Source: Oscillospiraceae bacterium | Lineage (GTDB): Bacteria > Bacillota > Clostridia > Oscillospirales > Oscillospiraceae | Assembly: GCA_022800215.1 (NCBI GenBank) | Contig: JAAWPV010000007.1 | Location: forward strand, 1-45,891 | DNA: 45,891 bases | Reading direction: 5' to 3' | Shown: piece after piece, positions 6,980-14,101 of the stretch | Layout: each line of letters opens with the position of its first letter | Position numbering within the stretch: the stretch's first letter is position 1 | The notes under the pieces: model-generated | What the model saw: the letters and a program-made list of their open reading frames with translations, nothing else | Databases searched by the model: none | What the model was told of the DNA's origin: nothing | Program-made: the position numbers and the translations under genes

Positions 6980-7795
6980 CTATGCCCCGATCAACCCGCT
7001 GTACCCGCCGCCGTCAGAGACCGGCGTGGGCGACAAGGCCACCAGAATGGAACCATAGTCCTCCCCACCTATCAGCGCCCGGTCCACCCGCACCGCCAGA
7101 AGCAAGCCATGGGTCACTCCCACTGCCTGATAAGGTAAAAGCCGCCAACGACGGTCATCTTTCTCCCGGTTCTCCAAAGCTTTCACCGGGTCCGTCAGCT
7201 CCTCCGGCCCGGGGCACTGCCCCGGCGGAAAGAGCCCGCCCAGCTTCTCCCCCTCGGCCACCAGCACCGCCCTCCCGGTGGCAGGGTCGGTGAGGGTGTT
7301 GCCTGTATCCACAAGGACGGTAAGGACGCATTTTCTGCCCTCCAGCTCCAAATGAGCGGGAGCCAGCTCCCGCCCCACATGCCGTGCGGAACGCTGAAAG
7401 ACCAGCGTCAACAGCACATAGCATACCGCCGCTGAAAGCAGCACCGTTTTCAGGTCCAGCACCGCCGGCGCTCCCGCCAGAAGCTGCAGCGCCAGCACAC
7501 CGCCCCCGAAAGCAGCGGATACGCCCAGAAAAACAAGACTTACCCGGAGAAGCCGCCTGGACCCACCGAAAGCCAAAAGAGTCATCCCCACCGCTGAGGC
7601 CAGTTTGCAGAGAGGCGCTTCCAAAAATCCCCACCCGGGCAGAAATACAAACGCGGCGTACAGTCCTCCCAGTAGTGCCCCCAGGGCCATCCGCAGCCGG
7701 TGCAGGGGCTCCCCCGCCAGCTTTGCGGCAGACAGGAGCAGCAGGTAGTCCACCAGAGCGTTCAGCAAAAAAACTTCATCTATGTAGACCACCAT
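6980..7795 (-). CDS. spoIIGA: Sigma-E processing peptidase SpoIIGA
   Basis: SpoIIGA is the membrane aspartic protease that matures pro-sigma-E after a signal from the forespore. The 271-residue protein begins MVVYIDEVFLLNALVDYLLL and has about five membrane segments in the first 130 residues. A cytoplasmic domain follows with the catalytic VDTGNTLTDP motif (the Asp in DTGN). Length and order (directly upstream of sigE) match the family. ATG 7795 follows AAGGAGG. A TATAAT (7821-7826) lies upstream, but its -35 region is poor. That fits promoters activated by Spo0A, though this is inference. Confidence 0.93.
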   Translation of the reverse strand: MVVYIDEVFLLNALVDYLLLLSAAKLAGEPLHRLRMALGALLGGLYAAFVFLPGWGFLEAPLCKLASAVGMTLLAFGGSRRLLRVSLVFLGVSAAFGGGVLALQLLAGAPAVLDLKTVLLSAAVCYVLLTLVFQRSARHVGRELAPAHLELEGRKCVLTVLVDTGNTLTDPATGRAVLVAEGEKLGGLFPPGQCPGPEELTDPVKALENREKDDRRWRLLPYQAVGVTHGLLLAVRVDRALIGGEDYGSILVALSPTPVSDGGGYSGLIGA

Positions 7796-7820
7796 CCTGC
7801 CCGTCCCTCCTTACCCTGCT

Positions 7821-7890
7821 ATTATAGGGCAAGCTCCCTTCAAAAAAAGACGAAAGGATGGGGGGACAGAAAGAGGGCAAAAGCGACAAA
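7821..7890 (-). promoter_or_regulatory. spoIIGA-sigE promoter region with possible Spo0A box
   Basis: A perfect TATAAT lies at 7821-7826 (minus strand) with no good -35 at 17 bases. About 60 bases upstream, TTTGTCGCT (7882-7890) matches 7 of 9 positions of the Spo0A box TTTGTCGAA. The box overlaps the T-tract of the neighbouring TraX terminator. Confidence 0.35.
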
Positions 7891-7922
7891 AAGGGCGGAG
7901 CTTCCCGAAGGAAGCTCCGCCC
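7886..7922 (-). terminator. Terminator of the TraX-like gene
   Basis: A perfect 13-base stem (7893-7905 with 7910-7922, four-base loop CGAA) is followed on the minus strand by a T-tract. Confidence 0.88.
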
Positions 7923-7968
7923 CAAGGGGAAGCGAAAACCGTCCCCCGTCTTTCTTTGTCTTCTCCGT

Positions 7969-8733
7969 CTATGCCGTCACAAGCCCTGCGGCCAGTTGGG
8001 CCAGGGCCACCAGCGCCAGGAAATGGACTGGGTAAAACACATAGAAGAACCACTTGCTCCCTTTCCCCCGGCTGCCGTTATAGGCCAGCAGAAACGGCAC
8101 TGCCAGCAGGATCCACGGAGAGGCAACAAGCAAAGGCACAAGGCTCAGCAGCCGAAGCTTCCCCTTGTCCCGGAGCAGATACAAAAGCGCCACCGTCAGC
8201 ACCCCCAGGAAGACATACTCCCCGCGAATCAGGTAAGCCAGGGTCATGCCGGCGGCGGTGATGACTGCCGTCAGGGCCCAGTACAGGCCCTTGCTCTCCC
8301 CCGCCCGGCGCTCTGCCCAGTCCAGAGCCATGAGTGTGAGCAGGCTCACTGTCAGGGTAAACATGACGTTTTGCAGGCTGAGCCGGAAGAAAGTATGATA
8401 GTGGGCAAGATCAAAGGGAACCTCGGAAAGCAAGGCAAAGAGGAGCATCCGCAGAGTATATTTTTTCCTGTCCCGGGTATGGATAAAGCCCTCCGCCATC
8501 AGAAAACAGAAGATTGGAAAGGCAATGGAGCCTAAAATCTCGCAGACCTCCCGGCCCAAAAAGGCCCAACGGACCCACTGGGGACTGCCCGGCCCCACCC
8601 CGATCACCCCATCCACCTTCAATGGTTCCAGCATTCCCCGAATGAAAATGGAGCCCACGTGGTCGATGATCATGCTGATGACGGCAACACGCTTGAGAGC
8701 AAAGCTGCTCAAGCCCTGTCTTTTTTCTTCCAC
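7969..8733 (-). CDS. TraX family integral membrane protein
   Basis: The 254-residue protein is almost entirely hydrophobic, with about seven to eight membrane segments. It shows TraX-family landmarks: SSFALKRVAVISMIIDHVG near the N-terminus, IAFPIFCFLMAEGFIHTRDRKKY in the middle and FYVFYPVHFLALVALAQ at the end. F-plasmid TraX acetylates pilin; the chromosomal firmicute members are thought to be acyltransferase-like but their substrate is unknown. The start is GTG 8733, preceded by AAGGAAGG at an 8-base distance. Single-gene unit. Confidence 0.85.
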   Translation of the reverse strand: MEEKRQGLSSFALKRVAVISMIIDHVGSIFIRGMLEPLKVDGVIGVGPGSPQWVRWAFLGREVCEILGSIAFPIFCFLMAEGFIHTRDRKKYTLRMLLFALLSEVPFDLAHYHTFFRLSLQNVMFTLTVSLLTLMALDWAERRAGESKGLYWALTAVITAAGMTLAYLIRGEYVFLGVLTVALLYLLRDKGKLRLLSLVPLLVASPWILLAVPFLLAYNGSRGKGSKWFFYVFYPVHFLALVALAQLAAGLVTA

Positions 8734-9103
8734 TATTGATCCCTTCCTTTCCCGGACATCATACAGCAGAAAACGGAAGTTGGTCTTTCATTTCTCTTAA
8801 GATTTTTTGAACTTTTCAAGAAAGAAAACGACAAGCCTATTTTTCAAAATTCCCTCTTGACTTGTCCGCCGCCCTGTGATAAAATACCATCACCTATGAA
8901 AAGGGCTCTTTTTTCATGCTCGTTTTACGGTGTGACGAGCATGAAAACCCTTCCCTTCCTTTTGAGAAGTCATAGGGAGGCAATCAAAGCCGGCTCCACA
9001 CCGCCCAGAAAGGCCCCAGTGGGTCTTTTTCGGCTGGAGACGGCAAACAGGCCGGCTCCGGCTTTTTTGTTGGGCAGGCCAAGTAATAAGGAGGTGCCGA
9101 AGT
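8734..9103 (+). promoter_or_regulatory. Promoter and structured RNA leader of rpmG-secE-nusG
   Basis: This 370-base stretch has no gene. A strong promoter, TTGACT (8857-8862), 17 bases, TAAAAT (8880-8885), starts a leader of about 210 bases. The leader first forms a perfect 13-base hairpin (8911-8923 with 8935-8947). Segment A (8986-8998) can then pair with B (9035-9044; 9 of 10 bases of A 8989-8998), or its 5' part (8986-8993) can pair perfectly with C (9058-9065), which runs into a T-tract (9063-9068). A-B and A-C exclude each other, as expected for an attenuator. The part before 8850 is AT-rich with nothing recognised. Confidence 0.6.
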
Positions 9104-9268
9104 ATGGCAAAGGCTGGCAACCGGGTGAAGATCACCCTGCGGTGCAATGAGTGCAAGCAGCGCAACTACAACACCAAGAAAAACAAAAAGAACGACCCTG
9201 ACCGTCTGGAAATGAACAAGTATTGCCCTTTCTGCCGCAAGCATACCGTTCACACCGAGACCAAGTAA
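9104..9268 (+). CDS. rpmG: 50S ribosomal protein L33
   Basis: This 54-residue protein begins [19 protein letters not shown] and carries two CxxC pairs (CNEC and CPFC), so it is the zinc-binding form of L33, a large-subunit protein near the E site. Start ATG 9104 follows AAGGAGGTG. It opens the rpmG-secE-nusG order that is common in Firmicutes and is led by the structured leader described above. Confidence 0.96.
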   Translation: MAKAGNRVKITLRCNECKQRNYNTKKNKKNDPDRLEMNKYCPFCRKHTVHTETK

Positions 9269-9322
9269 TGAGCTATCATCTACACACTGATAACAGCTCA
9301 CAAGAAAGAAGGGTAACACTCA

Positions 9323-9625
9323 ATGGCTGATAACGAGAAGCTGGAACAGGCAAACGCTGCCGAATCTGCGGCTCCCGCCAAAAAGGAGAAATCCGACAAG
9401 AAGCCTGAGAAGAAGTCCAAGCCCGGCCTTTTTACCCGCATCAAGCAGTGGTGCAAAGAGACCAAGGCCGAACTGAAGAAGGTCCAGTGGCCCACTTGGA
9501 AGCAGACTGTGAACAACACCCTCATCGTCCTTGCTTTCTGTGTGGTAGTCGGTCTGTGCATCTTCCTCTTCGATAAGCTGGCAGGCGGTCTTCTGTCCGC
9601 TTTGACAAACCTCTTTAAGGGCTAA
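9323..9625 (+). CDS. secE: Preprotein translocase subunit SecE
   Basis: SecE clamps SecY in the protein-export channel. The 100-residue protein has a charged, Lys/Ala/Glu-rich N-terminal half (about residues 1-35), then the conserved amphipathic segment WCKETKAELKKVQWPTWKQ and one membrane helix (about residues 66-88). The single-helix form is typical of Gram-positives; the N-terminal charged extension is longer than in Bacillus. It lies between rpmG and nusG, as usual. Confidence 0.96.
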   Translation: MADNEKLEQANAAESAAPAKKEKSDKKPEKKSKPGLFTRIKQWCKETKAELKKVQWPTWKQTVNNTLIVLAFCVVVGLCIFLFDKLAGGLLSALTNLFKG

Positions 9626-9635
9626 GGCGGCGAAC

Positions 9636-10157
9636 ATGGAAGAAGCAAAATGGTATGTGGTGCATACCTATTCCGGTTATGAGAACACGGTGGCCGCCAG
9701 CATTGAAAAGGCCGTGGAAAACCGGGGTATGCACGAGTTGATTCAAGAGGTCAACATCCCTATGGAGACCGTCACCGAAATCACGGATAACGGTCCCAAA
9801 ACGGTGGAGCGAAAGGTCTTCCCCGGCTACGTGCTGGTGAAGATGATCCTCACCGACGACACCTGGCATCTGGTCCGCAACATCCGCGGTGCCACCGGCT
9901 TTGTGGGCTCCGGCAACAAGGCCATTCCCCTCACCGACGCAGAGATCGCCGCGTTGGGCGTGGAAAAGCATGAAGTGGTGGTCAACTATCAGGTCGGCGA
10001 CAGCGTGAAAATCACTGACGGCGCCCTGGAGTCTTTCATCGGCACAGTGGAAGAGATCGACATGGATGAAAACAAGGTCCGTGTGGTGGTCTCCATGTTC
10101 GGCCGGGAGACCCCTGTGGAACTGGAACTGGACCAGGTCGAGCTTATTCAAGACTAA
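9636..10157 (+). CDS. nusG: Transcription termination/antitermination factor NusG
   Basis: NusG binds RNA polymerase and links it to Rho or the ribosome. The 173-residue protein begins MEEAKWYVVHTYSGYENTV, with VFPGYVLVKMILTDDTWHLVRN in the NGN domain. The C-terminal KOW domain contains VGDSVKITDGALESFIGTV and FGRETPVELELDQVE. Length is normal. It is 10 bases downstream of secE and upstream of rplK, the standard order. Confidence 0.97.
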   Translation: MEEAKWYVVHTYSGYENTVAASIEKAVENRGMHELIQEVNIPMETVTEITDNGPKTVERKVFPGYVLVKMILTDDTWHLVRNIRGATGFVGSGNKAIPLTDAEIAALGVEKHEVVVNYQVGDSVKITDGALESFIGTVEEIDMDENKVRVVVSMFGRETPVELELDQVELIQD

Positions 10158-10236
10158 GAAAGAGATCCAAACAGTGGGAGGAGCAAAAAAGAAAGCTCCG
10201 TCCATACCACATTTTCAGTAGGAGGTGCTGTTTCAA

Positions 10237-10662
10237 ATGGCACAGAAAATCACCGGTTACGTGAAACTGCAAATTCCCGCCGGCAAGGCGACTCCGGCCC
10301 CCCCTGTGGGCCCTGCCCTCGGCCAGCACGGCATTAACATTGCCGCTTTTACCAAAGAGTTCAACGAGCGCACCAAGAACGACGGCGGTCTGCTGATCCC
10401 CGTTGTCATCACGGTCTATGCCGACCGTTCCTTTACCTTCATCACCAAGACTCCTCCCGCCGCCGTTCTCATCAAGAAGGCCTGCGGCCTGGACAAGGCC
10501 TCCGGCGTGCCCAACAAGGAGAAGGTGGCCACCATCAGCAAGGAAGATATCCGCAAGATTGCTGAGCAGAAGATGCCCGACCTCAACGCCGCCAGCATCG
10601 AGGCCGCCATGAGCATGATCGCCGGTACCGCCCGTTCCATGGGTGTTACCGTGGGCGACTAA
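10237..10662 (+). CDS. rplK: 50S ribosomal protein L11
   Basis: L11 forms the GTPase-associated centre with L10 and L7/L12 and is needed for the RelA-type stringent response. The 141-residue protein begins [20 protein letters not shown] and contains [11 protein letters not shown] and [14 protein letters not shown] 10237 has GGAGG ten bases upstream; an upstream in-frame ATG at 10225 overlaps that site and is rejected. Confidence 0.97.
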   Translation: MAQKITGYVKLQIPAGKATPAPPVGPALGQHGINIAAFTKEFNERTKNDGGLLIPVVITVYADRSFTFITKTPPAAVLIKKACGLDKASGVPNKEKVATISKEDIRKIAEQKMPDLNAASIEAAMSMIAGTARSMGVTVGD

Positions 10663-10681
10663 GGCAAGGAGGTAGAGAGAT

Positions 10682-11374
10682 ATGTTTAGAGGTAAGAAAT
10701 ATCAGAACGGCGCCAAGCTCATTGATAAGGCCGCCGCTTACGAGGCCCATGAGGCCATGGAGCTGGTTTGCAAGGCTGCTCCCGCCAAGTTTGACGAGAC
10801 TGTGGAGCTTCACGTGAAGCTGGGCGTTGACTCCCGTCACGCCGACCAGCAGGTCCGGGGCGCTATCGTTCTCCCCCACGGCACTGGCAAGACCCAGCGG
10901 GTGCTGGTTTTTGCCAAGGGTGATAAGGCTGACGCCGCCAAGGCTGCCGGCGCTGACTATGTGGGTGAGCTGGATCTTGTGGAGAAGATCCAGAAGGAAA
11001 ACTGGTTCGAGTTCGACGTGGTGGTCGCCTCCCCCGACATGATGGGTGTGGTGGGCCGTCTGGGTAAAGTTCTGGGCCCCAAGGGCCTGATGCCCTCCCC
11101 CAAGGCCGGCACTGTCACCCCCGACGTAGCTAAGGCTGTCGAGGAAGTAAAGGCCGGTAAGGTGGAGTACCGTCTGGACAAGACCAACATCATTCACTGC
11201 CCCATCGGCAAGGTCTCCTTCGGTGCTGACAAGCTCACCGAGAACCTGACCGCCCTGATGGACGCCGTTGTGAAGGCCAAGCCTTCCGCCGCCAAGGGTA
11301 CCTACGTCCGCTCCTGCGTGGCTTCCTCCACCATGGGTCCCGGCGTGAAATTGAACTCTGCCAAATTCGTGTAA
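10682..11374 (+). CDS. rplA: 50S ribosomal protein L1
   Basis: L1 forms the mobile stalk at the E site and is the classic autogenous repressor of its own operon. The 230-residue protein begins [16 protein letters not shown] and contains [21 protein letters not shown], the L1 signature. It is 19 bases downstream of rplK and normal in length. Confidence 0.97.
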   Translation: MFRGKKYQNGAKLIDKAAAYEAHEAMELVCKAAPAKFDETVELHVKLGVDSRHADQQVRGAIVLPHGTGKTQRVLVFAKGDKADAAKAAGADYVGELDLVEKIQKENWFEFDVVVASPDMMGVVGRLGKVLGPKGLMPSPKAGTVTPDVAKAVEEVKAGKVEYRLDKTNIIHCPIGKVSFGADKLTENLTALMDAVVKAKPSAAKGTYVRSCVASSTMGPGVKLNSAKFV

Positions 11375-11401
11375 AAAATGTGTCTCCCTGGCAGGTTTTG
11401 C

Positions 11402-11430
11402 TTGACAAAGCCTGCCAGGGGTGATATATT
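11402..11430 (+). promoter_or_regulatory. Sigma-A-type promoter for the L10 leader and rplJ-rplL
   Basis: A consensus TTGACA (11402-11407), 17 bases, then TATATT (11425-11430). The -35 box lies in the loop of an inverted repeat (11386-11395 with 11411-11420) at the end of rplA. Confidence 0.75.
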
Positions 11431-11436
11431 ATAGTT

Positions 11437-11556
11437 CGTGTTCAGAGACAGTGGGTGGCGCAAGCCCTAACGCCGCAAGGCTCCCGCCGAGAATGCAGTC
11501 AATAACAACTCTTTGTTATGCTGTTTTCGTGATGGACACGAAAGCGGCATTTTTTG
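11437..11556 (+). ncRNA. Ribosomal protein L10 leader with attenuator
   Basis: The leader between the promoter and rplJ resembles the L10 leader of Firmicutes, which binds the L10(L12)4 complex to repress the operon. It has a GTGGGTGGCGCAAG-type segment (about 11451-11464). It ends in a terminator-like hairpin (about 11519-11549) with a T-tract (11550-11555), placed before the rplJ ribosome binding site, as an attenuator would be. Confidence 0.8.
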
Positions 11557-11592
11557 TCGCTATTTTAATCTACCTGGAGGTGAATTCCCAAT

Positions 11593-12231
11593 ATGCCTAA
11601 CGCAAAGGTTCTGAGTGAGAAGCAGGCCATCGTGGCCGGGCTGGTCGAAACCTTGAAGTCCTCTGCCAGCGGTGTGCTGGTGAATTACGAAGGCATTACC
11701 GTGTCCGAGGACACCGAACTTCGTAACGAGCTGCGCAAAGCCGGTGTGGAGTACTCTGTGGTGAAGAATACCCTGGTTCGCCGGGCTTTGGATGACGCCG
11801 GTCTCAGCGAGCTGGATGACATTCTCCATGGCACCACTTCTCTGGCTGTCAGTAAGGAAGACCCCATCGCTCCTATGCGGGTCGTCAATAAGTTCGCCAA
11901 GGGTCTGGGCGATGATCGTTTCGTCATCAAGGCCGGCTTCATGGACGGCAAGGTCCTGCCCCTGGAAGACATTTCTGCTCTGGCTGAGCTGCCTTCCAAG
12001 GAAGTGCTGCTGGGTCAGGTACTCGGCATGATGCTCTCCCCCATCACCAGCCTGGCGATCGTCATCAAGGCCATCGCCGAAAAGGGCGGTGTCCCCGCCG
12101 AGAAGGCCGAGGAGACCCCCGCTGCCGAGGTTGAGGCTCCTGCCGCTGCTGAGGAGGCCCCTGCTGAGGCCGCCGCTCCTGCCGAGGAGGCTCCCGCCGC
12201 TGAGGCTGCTCCCGAGACCCCCGCAGAATAA
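11593..12231 (+). CDS. rplJ: 50S ribosomal protein L10 with long Ala/Pro/Glu-rich tail
   Basis: L10 anchors the L7/L12 dimers on the ribosomal stalk. The 212-residue protein begins MPNAKVLSEKQAIVAGLVE and contains VVKNTLVRRALDDAGL. The core ends near residue 168, where most bacterial L10 proteins stop (about 165-175 residues). A further 45 or so residues made almost only of Ala, Pro and Glu follow. The tail is probably disordered; it lies beyond the L12-binding helix. AGGAGG lies upstream of ATG 11593. Confidence 0.96.
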   Translation: MPNAKVLSEKQAIVAGLVETLKSSASGVLVNYEGITVSEDTELRNELRKAGVEYSVVKNTLVRRALDDAGLSELDDILHGTTSLAVSKEDPIAPMRVVNKFAKGLGDDRFVIKAGFMDGKVLPLEDISALAELPSKEVLLGQVLGMMLSPITSLAIVIKAIAEKGGVPAEKAEETPAAEVEAPAAAEEAPAEAAAPAEEAPAAEAAPETPAE

Positions 12232-12269
12232 AACAAACAACATAAACCAAATTTAGGAGGTAAACAATT

Positions 12270-12647
12270 ATGGCAAGCGAGAAGATCACTGCTCTTATTG
12301 AAGAAGTCAAGGCCCTGACCGTTCTGGAGCTCAACGACCTGGTGAAGGCCCTTGAGGAGGAGTTCGGCGTTTCCGCCGCCGCCATGGCCGCTCCCGCCGC
12401 TGGTGGTGCCGCTGGTGGCGCTGCTGCTGAGGAGAAGACCGAGTTCGACGTGGTCCTGGCCGACATCGGCGCCGAGAAGATCAAGGTCATCAAGGTGGTT
12501 CGCGAGATCACTGGCCTGGGTCTGGGCGAGGCCAAGGCTGTCGTCGAGGCTGCCCCCAAGGCCATCAAGGAGGGCGTCAGCAAGGACGAGGCCGAGGCTC
12601 TCAAGAAGCAGCTGGAAGAGGTCGGCGCCAAGGTGGAGCTGAAGTAA
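12270..12647 (+). CDS. rplL: 50S ribosomal protein L7/L12
   Basis: L7/L12 recruits translation factors to the ribosome. The 125-residue protein begins [25 protein letters not shown]. An Ala/Gly hinge (about residues 36-53) follows, then the C-terminal domain with [28 protein letters not shown] and the closing [18 protein letters not shown] precedes ATG 12270. The unit ends here with a terminator, and rpoB does not follow. Confidence 0.97.
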   Translation: MASEKITALIEEVKALTVLELNDLVKALEEEFGVSAAAMAAPAAGGAAGGAAAEEKTEFDVVLADIGAEKIKVIKVVREITGLGLGEAKAVVEAAPKAIKEGVSKDEAEALKKQLEEVGAKVELK

Positions 12648-12686
12648 TTCAGTCCCCCTCCCTATCAAGAGCAAATGATAAAAGCA

Positions 12687-12717
12687 GGCCGGTGAGCGCG
12701 CTCACCGGTCTCTTTTT
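12687..12717 (+). terminator. Terminator of rplJ-rplL
   Basis: A GC-rich stem (GCCGGTGAGCG against CGCTCACCGGT, 12688-12709) is followed by TCTCTTTTT. The hairpin is clear. Confidence 0.88.
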
Positions 12718-12725
12718 GTCCTCCC

Positions 12726-12754
12726 TTGCAAAAGTGTCGAAAAAGTGCTATTAT
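12726..12754 (+). promoter_or_regulatory. Sigma-A-type promoter for the gene at 12795
   Basis: TTGCAA (12726-12731), 17 bases, TATTAT (12749-12754), about 30 bases before a GGAAGGAG ribosome binding site. Confidence 0.6.
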
Positions 12755-12794
12755 ATACATGAAACAACATTTTTTTCAAAGGAAGGAGCACACT

Positions 12795-14045
12795 ATGAAA
12801 GAGAATACCTCTCTCAAAAGGCGCCGGCTTACTCTTTTTGCGGCACTCCTGTTCGCTGTCCTTCTTTTATCTGTCCTTGGCTGGCGCCTCCTCTCCCCCA
12901 AAGCCTCCTCCTGGACCGTCAATGATAAAAACTATTCCCTCACTGTGGAAAGCGCCGACCTGGACGACGACCACGCCTACCTTCTTCTGACGGTCAAGGC
13001 CCTGAGCGAGGAGGGGCGGGAACAGATCACCTCTCCCCATTTCGGCTATGGCCTGGGCTTTTTCTCCCTACGGGTCCCCGGCCTGGAACCCCGGGAGGGC
13101 TATGTCTTTGACCAAAACTCCCCCGGCATCGGAACCATCTCCGCTAACCAGCTCTCCCAGACCGAAGACAGCCGCACCATCCTTTTGGAGTCTCAGCTTA
13201 CCGTCGAAGCAGACAAGCTCCAGGTCCGCCTGAATTTGATGGAGGAGGGGCTTTCGCTGGAGGTCCCTCTTGCCCCGCTCCCCTCTGTGACGGTAGAGAT
13301 CGGTGCCTCCGGCCTTGGCGCGCCCAACTCAAACAAGGGTGAATTGTCCAGCTTTCGCCTTCAATCAGTGAGCCTTACCCCCGTGGGCTGTACCCTAAAT
13401 GCCAACCTGGACTCCGACACCAAGCCCCGCATCTTCTTCCGCATTGCCGACGGCTCCGTCTGCACCTCCGCCCAGATGTGCTCCACCTTCCGCCAGGACT
13501 TTGGTTCTTCCTGGCATTGGCGCTGCCGTTTCCGGGAACGCCAGGAGTTGAATGCTATCTCTTCCGTCATCGTCTTTGACACCGAATACCCCTTAGACGG
13601 CTCCGAGCCTTTCCCCATCGACCACGATCCTGCCCTGGACCCGGTAACCGTTCCCCGGGGCGCTCCGCTGTTAGAGCTGGAAAATGAAGATGATTATTAT
13701 AGCGAGCTCTTTCCTGTCCACCTGAGATCCCTCATGGAGGCCCTGGACGGTACCTATGAGGAGGACCTTGCCGCCGGGCAGGTCACCTGCACCTACCGGG
13801 ACGTTACCGTCACCTTCGATCCCACAACCCAGGAGATCATACGGGATGGTGCGCCCCATTCCACCCAATCTCTTTTCCATGAACACAAGGAGTCCCTCCC
13901 CTTTGCCTGGCAGGCGGTCCAGGATGGACAGCTTGTAGTTGGCTTCAGCGTCCTGAAAAGCGTCTGGCAGTTGGAGGGCTTCATCCCCGGCAGCCCCCAT
14001 GCCGGCCAGGTAAGTGACTTCGGTGACTGGTATGTCATCCCCTGA
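12795..14045 (+). CDS. Membrane-anchored extracytoplasmic protein of unknown function
   Basis: The 416-residue protein starts with a basic stretch (MKENTSLKRRR) and a single membrane segment (about residues 12-33). The rest should lie outside the membrane. That part looks beta-rich, with alternating hydrophobic strands and many Pro, Ser, Asp and Glu. The pattern is loosely like the immunoglobulin-like ectodomains of firmicute anti-sigma proteins, but there is no sigma gene beside it and I do not recognise the family. I chose ATG 12795 for its GGAAGGAG; a longer frame from 12726 begins in the promoter. It is a single-gene unit with its own promoter and terminator. Confidence 0.65.
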   Translation: MKENTSLKRRRLTLFAALLFAVLLLSVLGWRLLSPKASSWTVNDKNYSLTVESADLDDDHAYLLLTVKALSEEGREQITSPHFGYGLGFFSLRVPGLEPREGYVFDQNSPGIGTISANQLSQTEDSRTILLESQLTVEADKLQVRLNLMEEGLSLEVPLAPLPSVTVEIGASGLGAPNSNKGELSSFRLQSVSLTPVGCTLNANLDSDTKPRIFFRIADGSVCTSAQMCSTFRQDFGSSWHWRCRFRERQELNAISSVIVFDTEYPLDGSEPFPIDHDPALDPVTVPRGAPLLELENEDDYYSELFPVHLRSLMEALDGTYEEDLAAGQVTCTYRDVTVTFDPTTQEIIRDGAPHSTQSLFHEHKESLPFAWQAVQDGQLVVGFSVLKSVWQLEGFIPGSPHAGQVSDFGDWYVIP

Positions 14046-14060
14046 CTTCCGAACAATAAA

Positions 14061-14095
14061 AATGCCCCGGCGGGATTTACCCGCCGGGGCATTAT
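14061..14095. terminator. Bidirectional hairpin terminator
   Basis: A perfect 14-base stem (14061-14074 with 14080-14093, loop ATTTA) lies between the gene at 12795 and the convergent mgtE. Confidence 0.85.
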
Positions 14096-14101
14096 CATGA
14101 T

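Noticed and set aside
8911-9068. A tRNA or T-box in the rpmG leader
   Set aside because: The segments do not fold into a cloverleaf and no T-box consensus sequence is present.
12726-12794. Longer form of the membrane protein at 12795
   Set aside because: This segment is the promoter and ribosome binding site; the signal-anchor begins at 12795.
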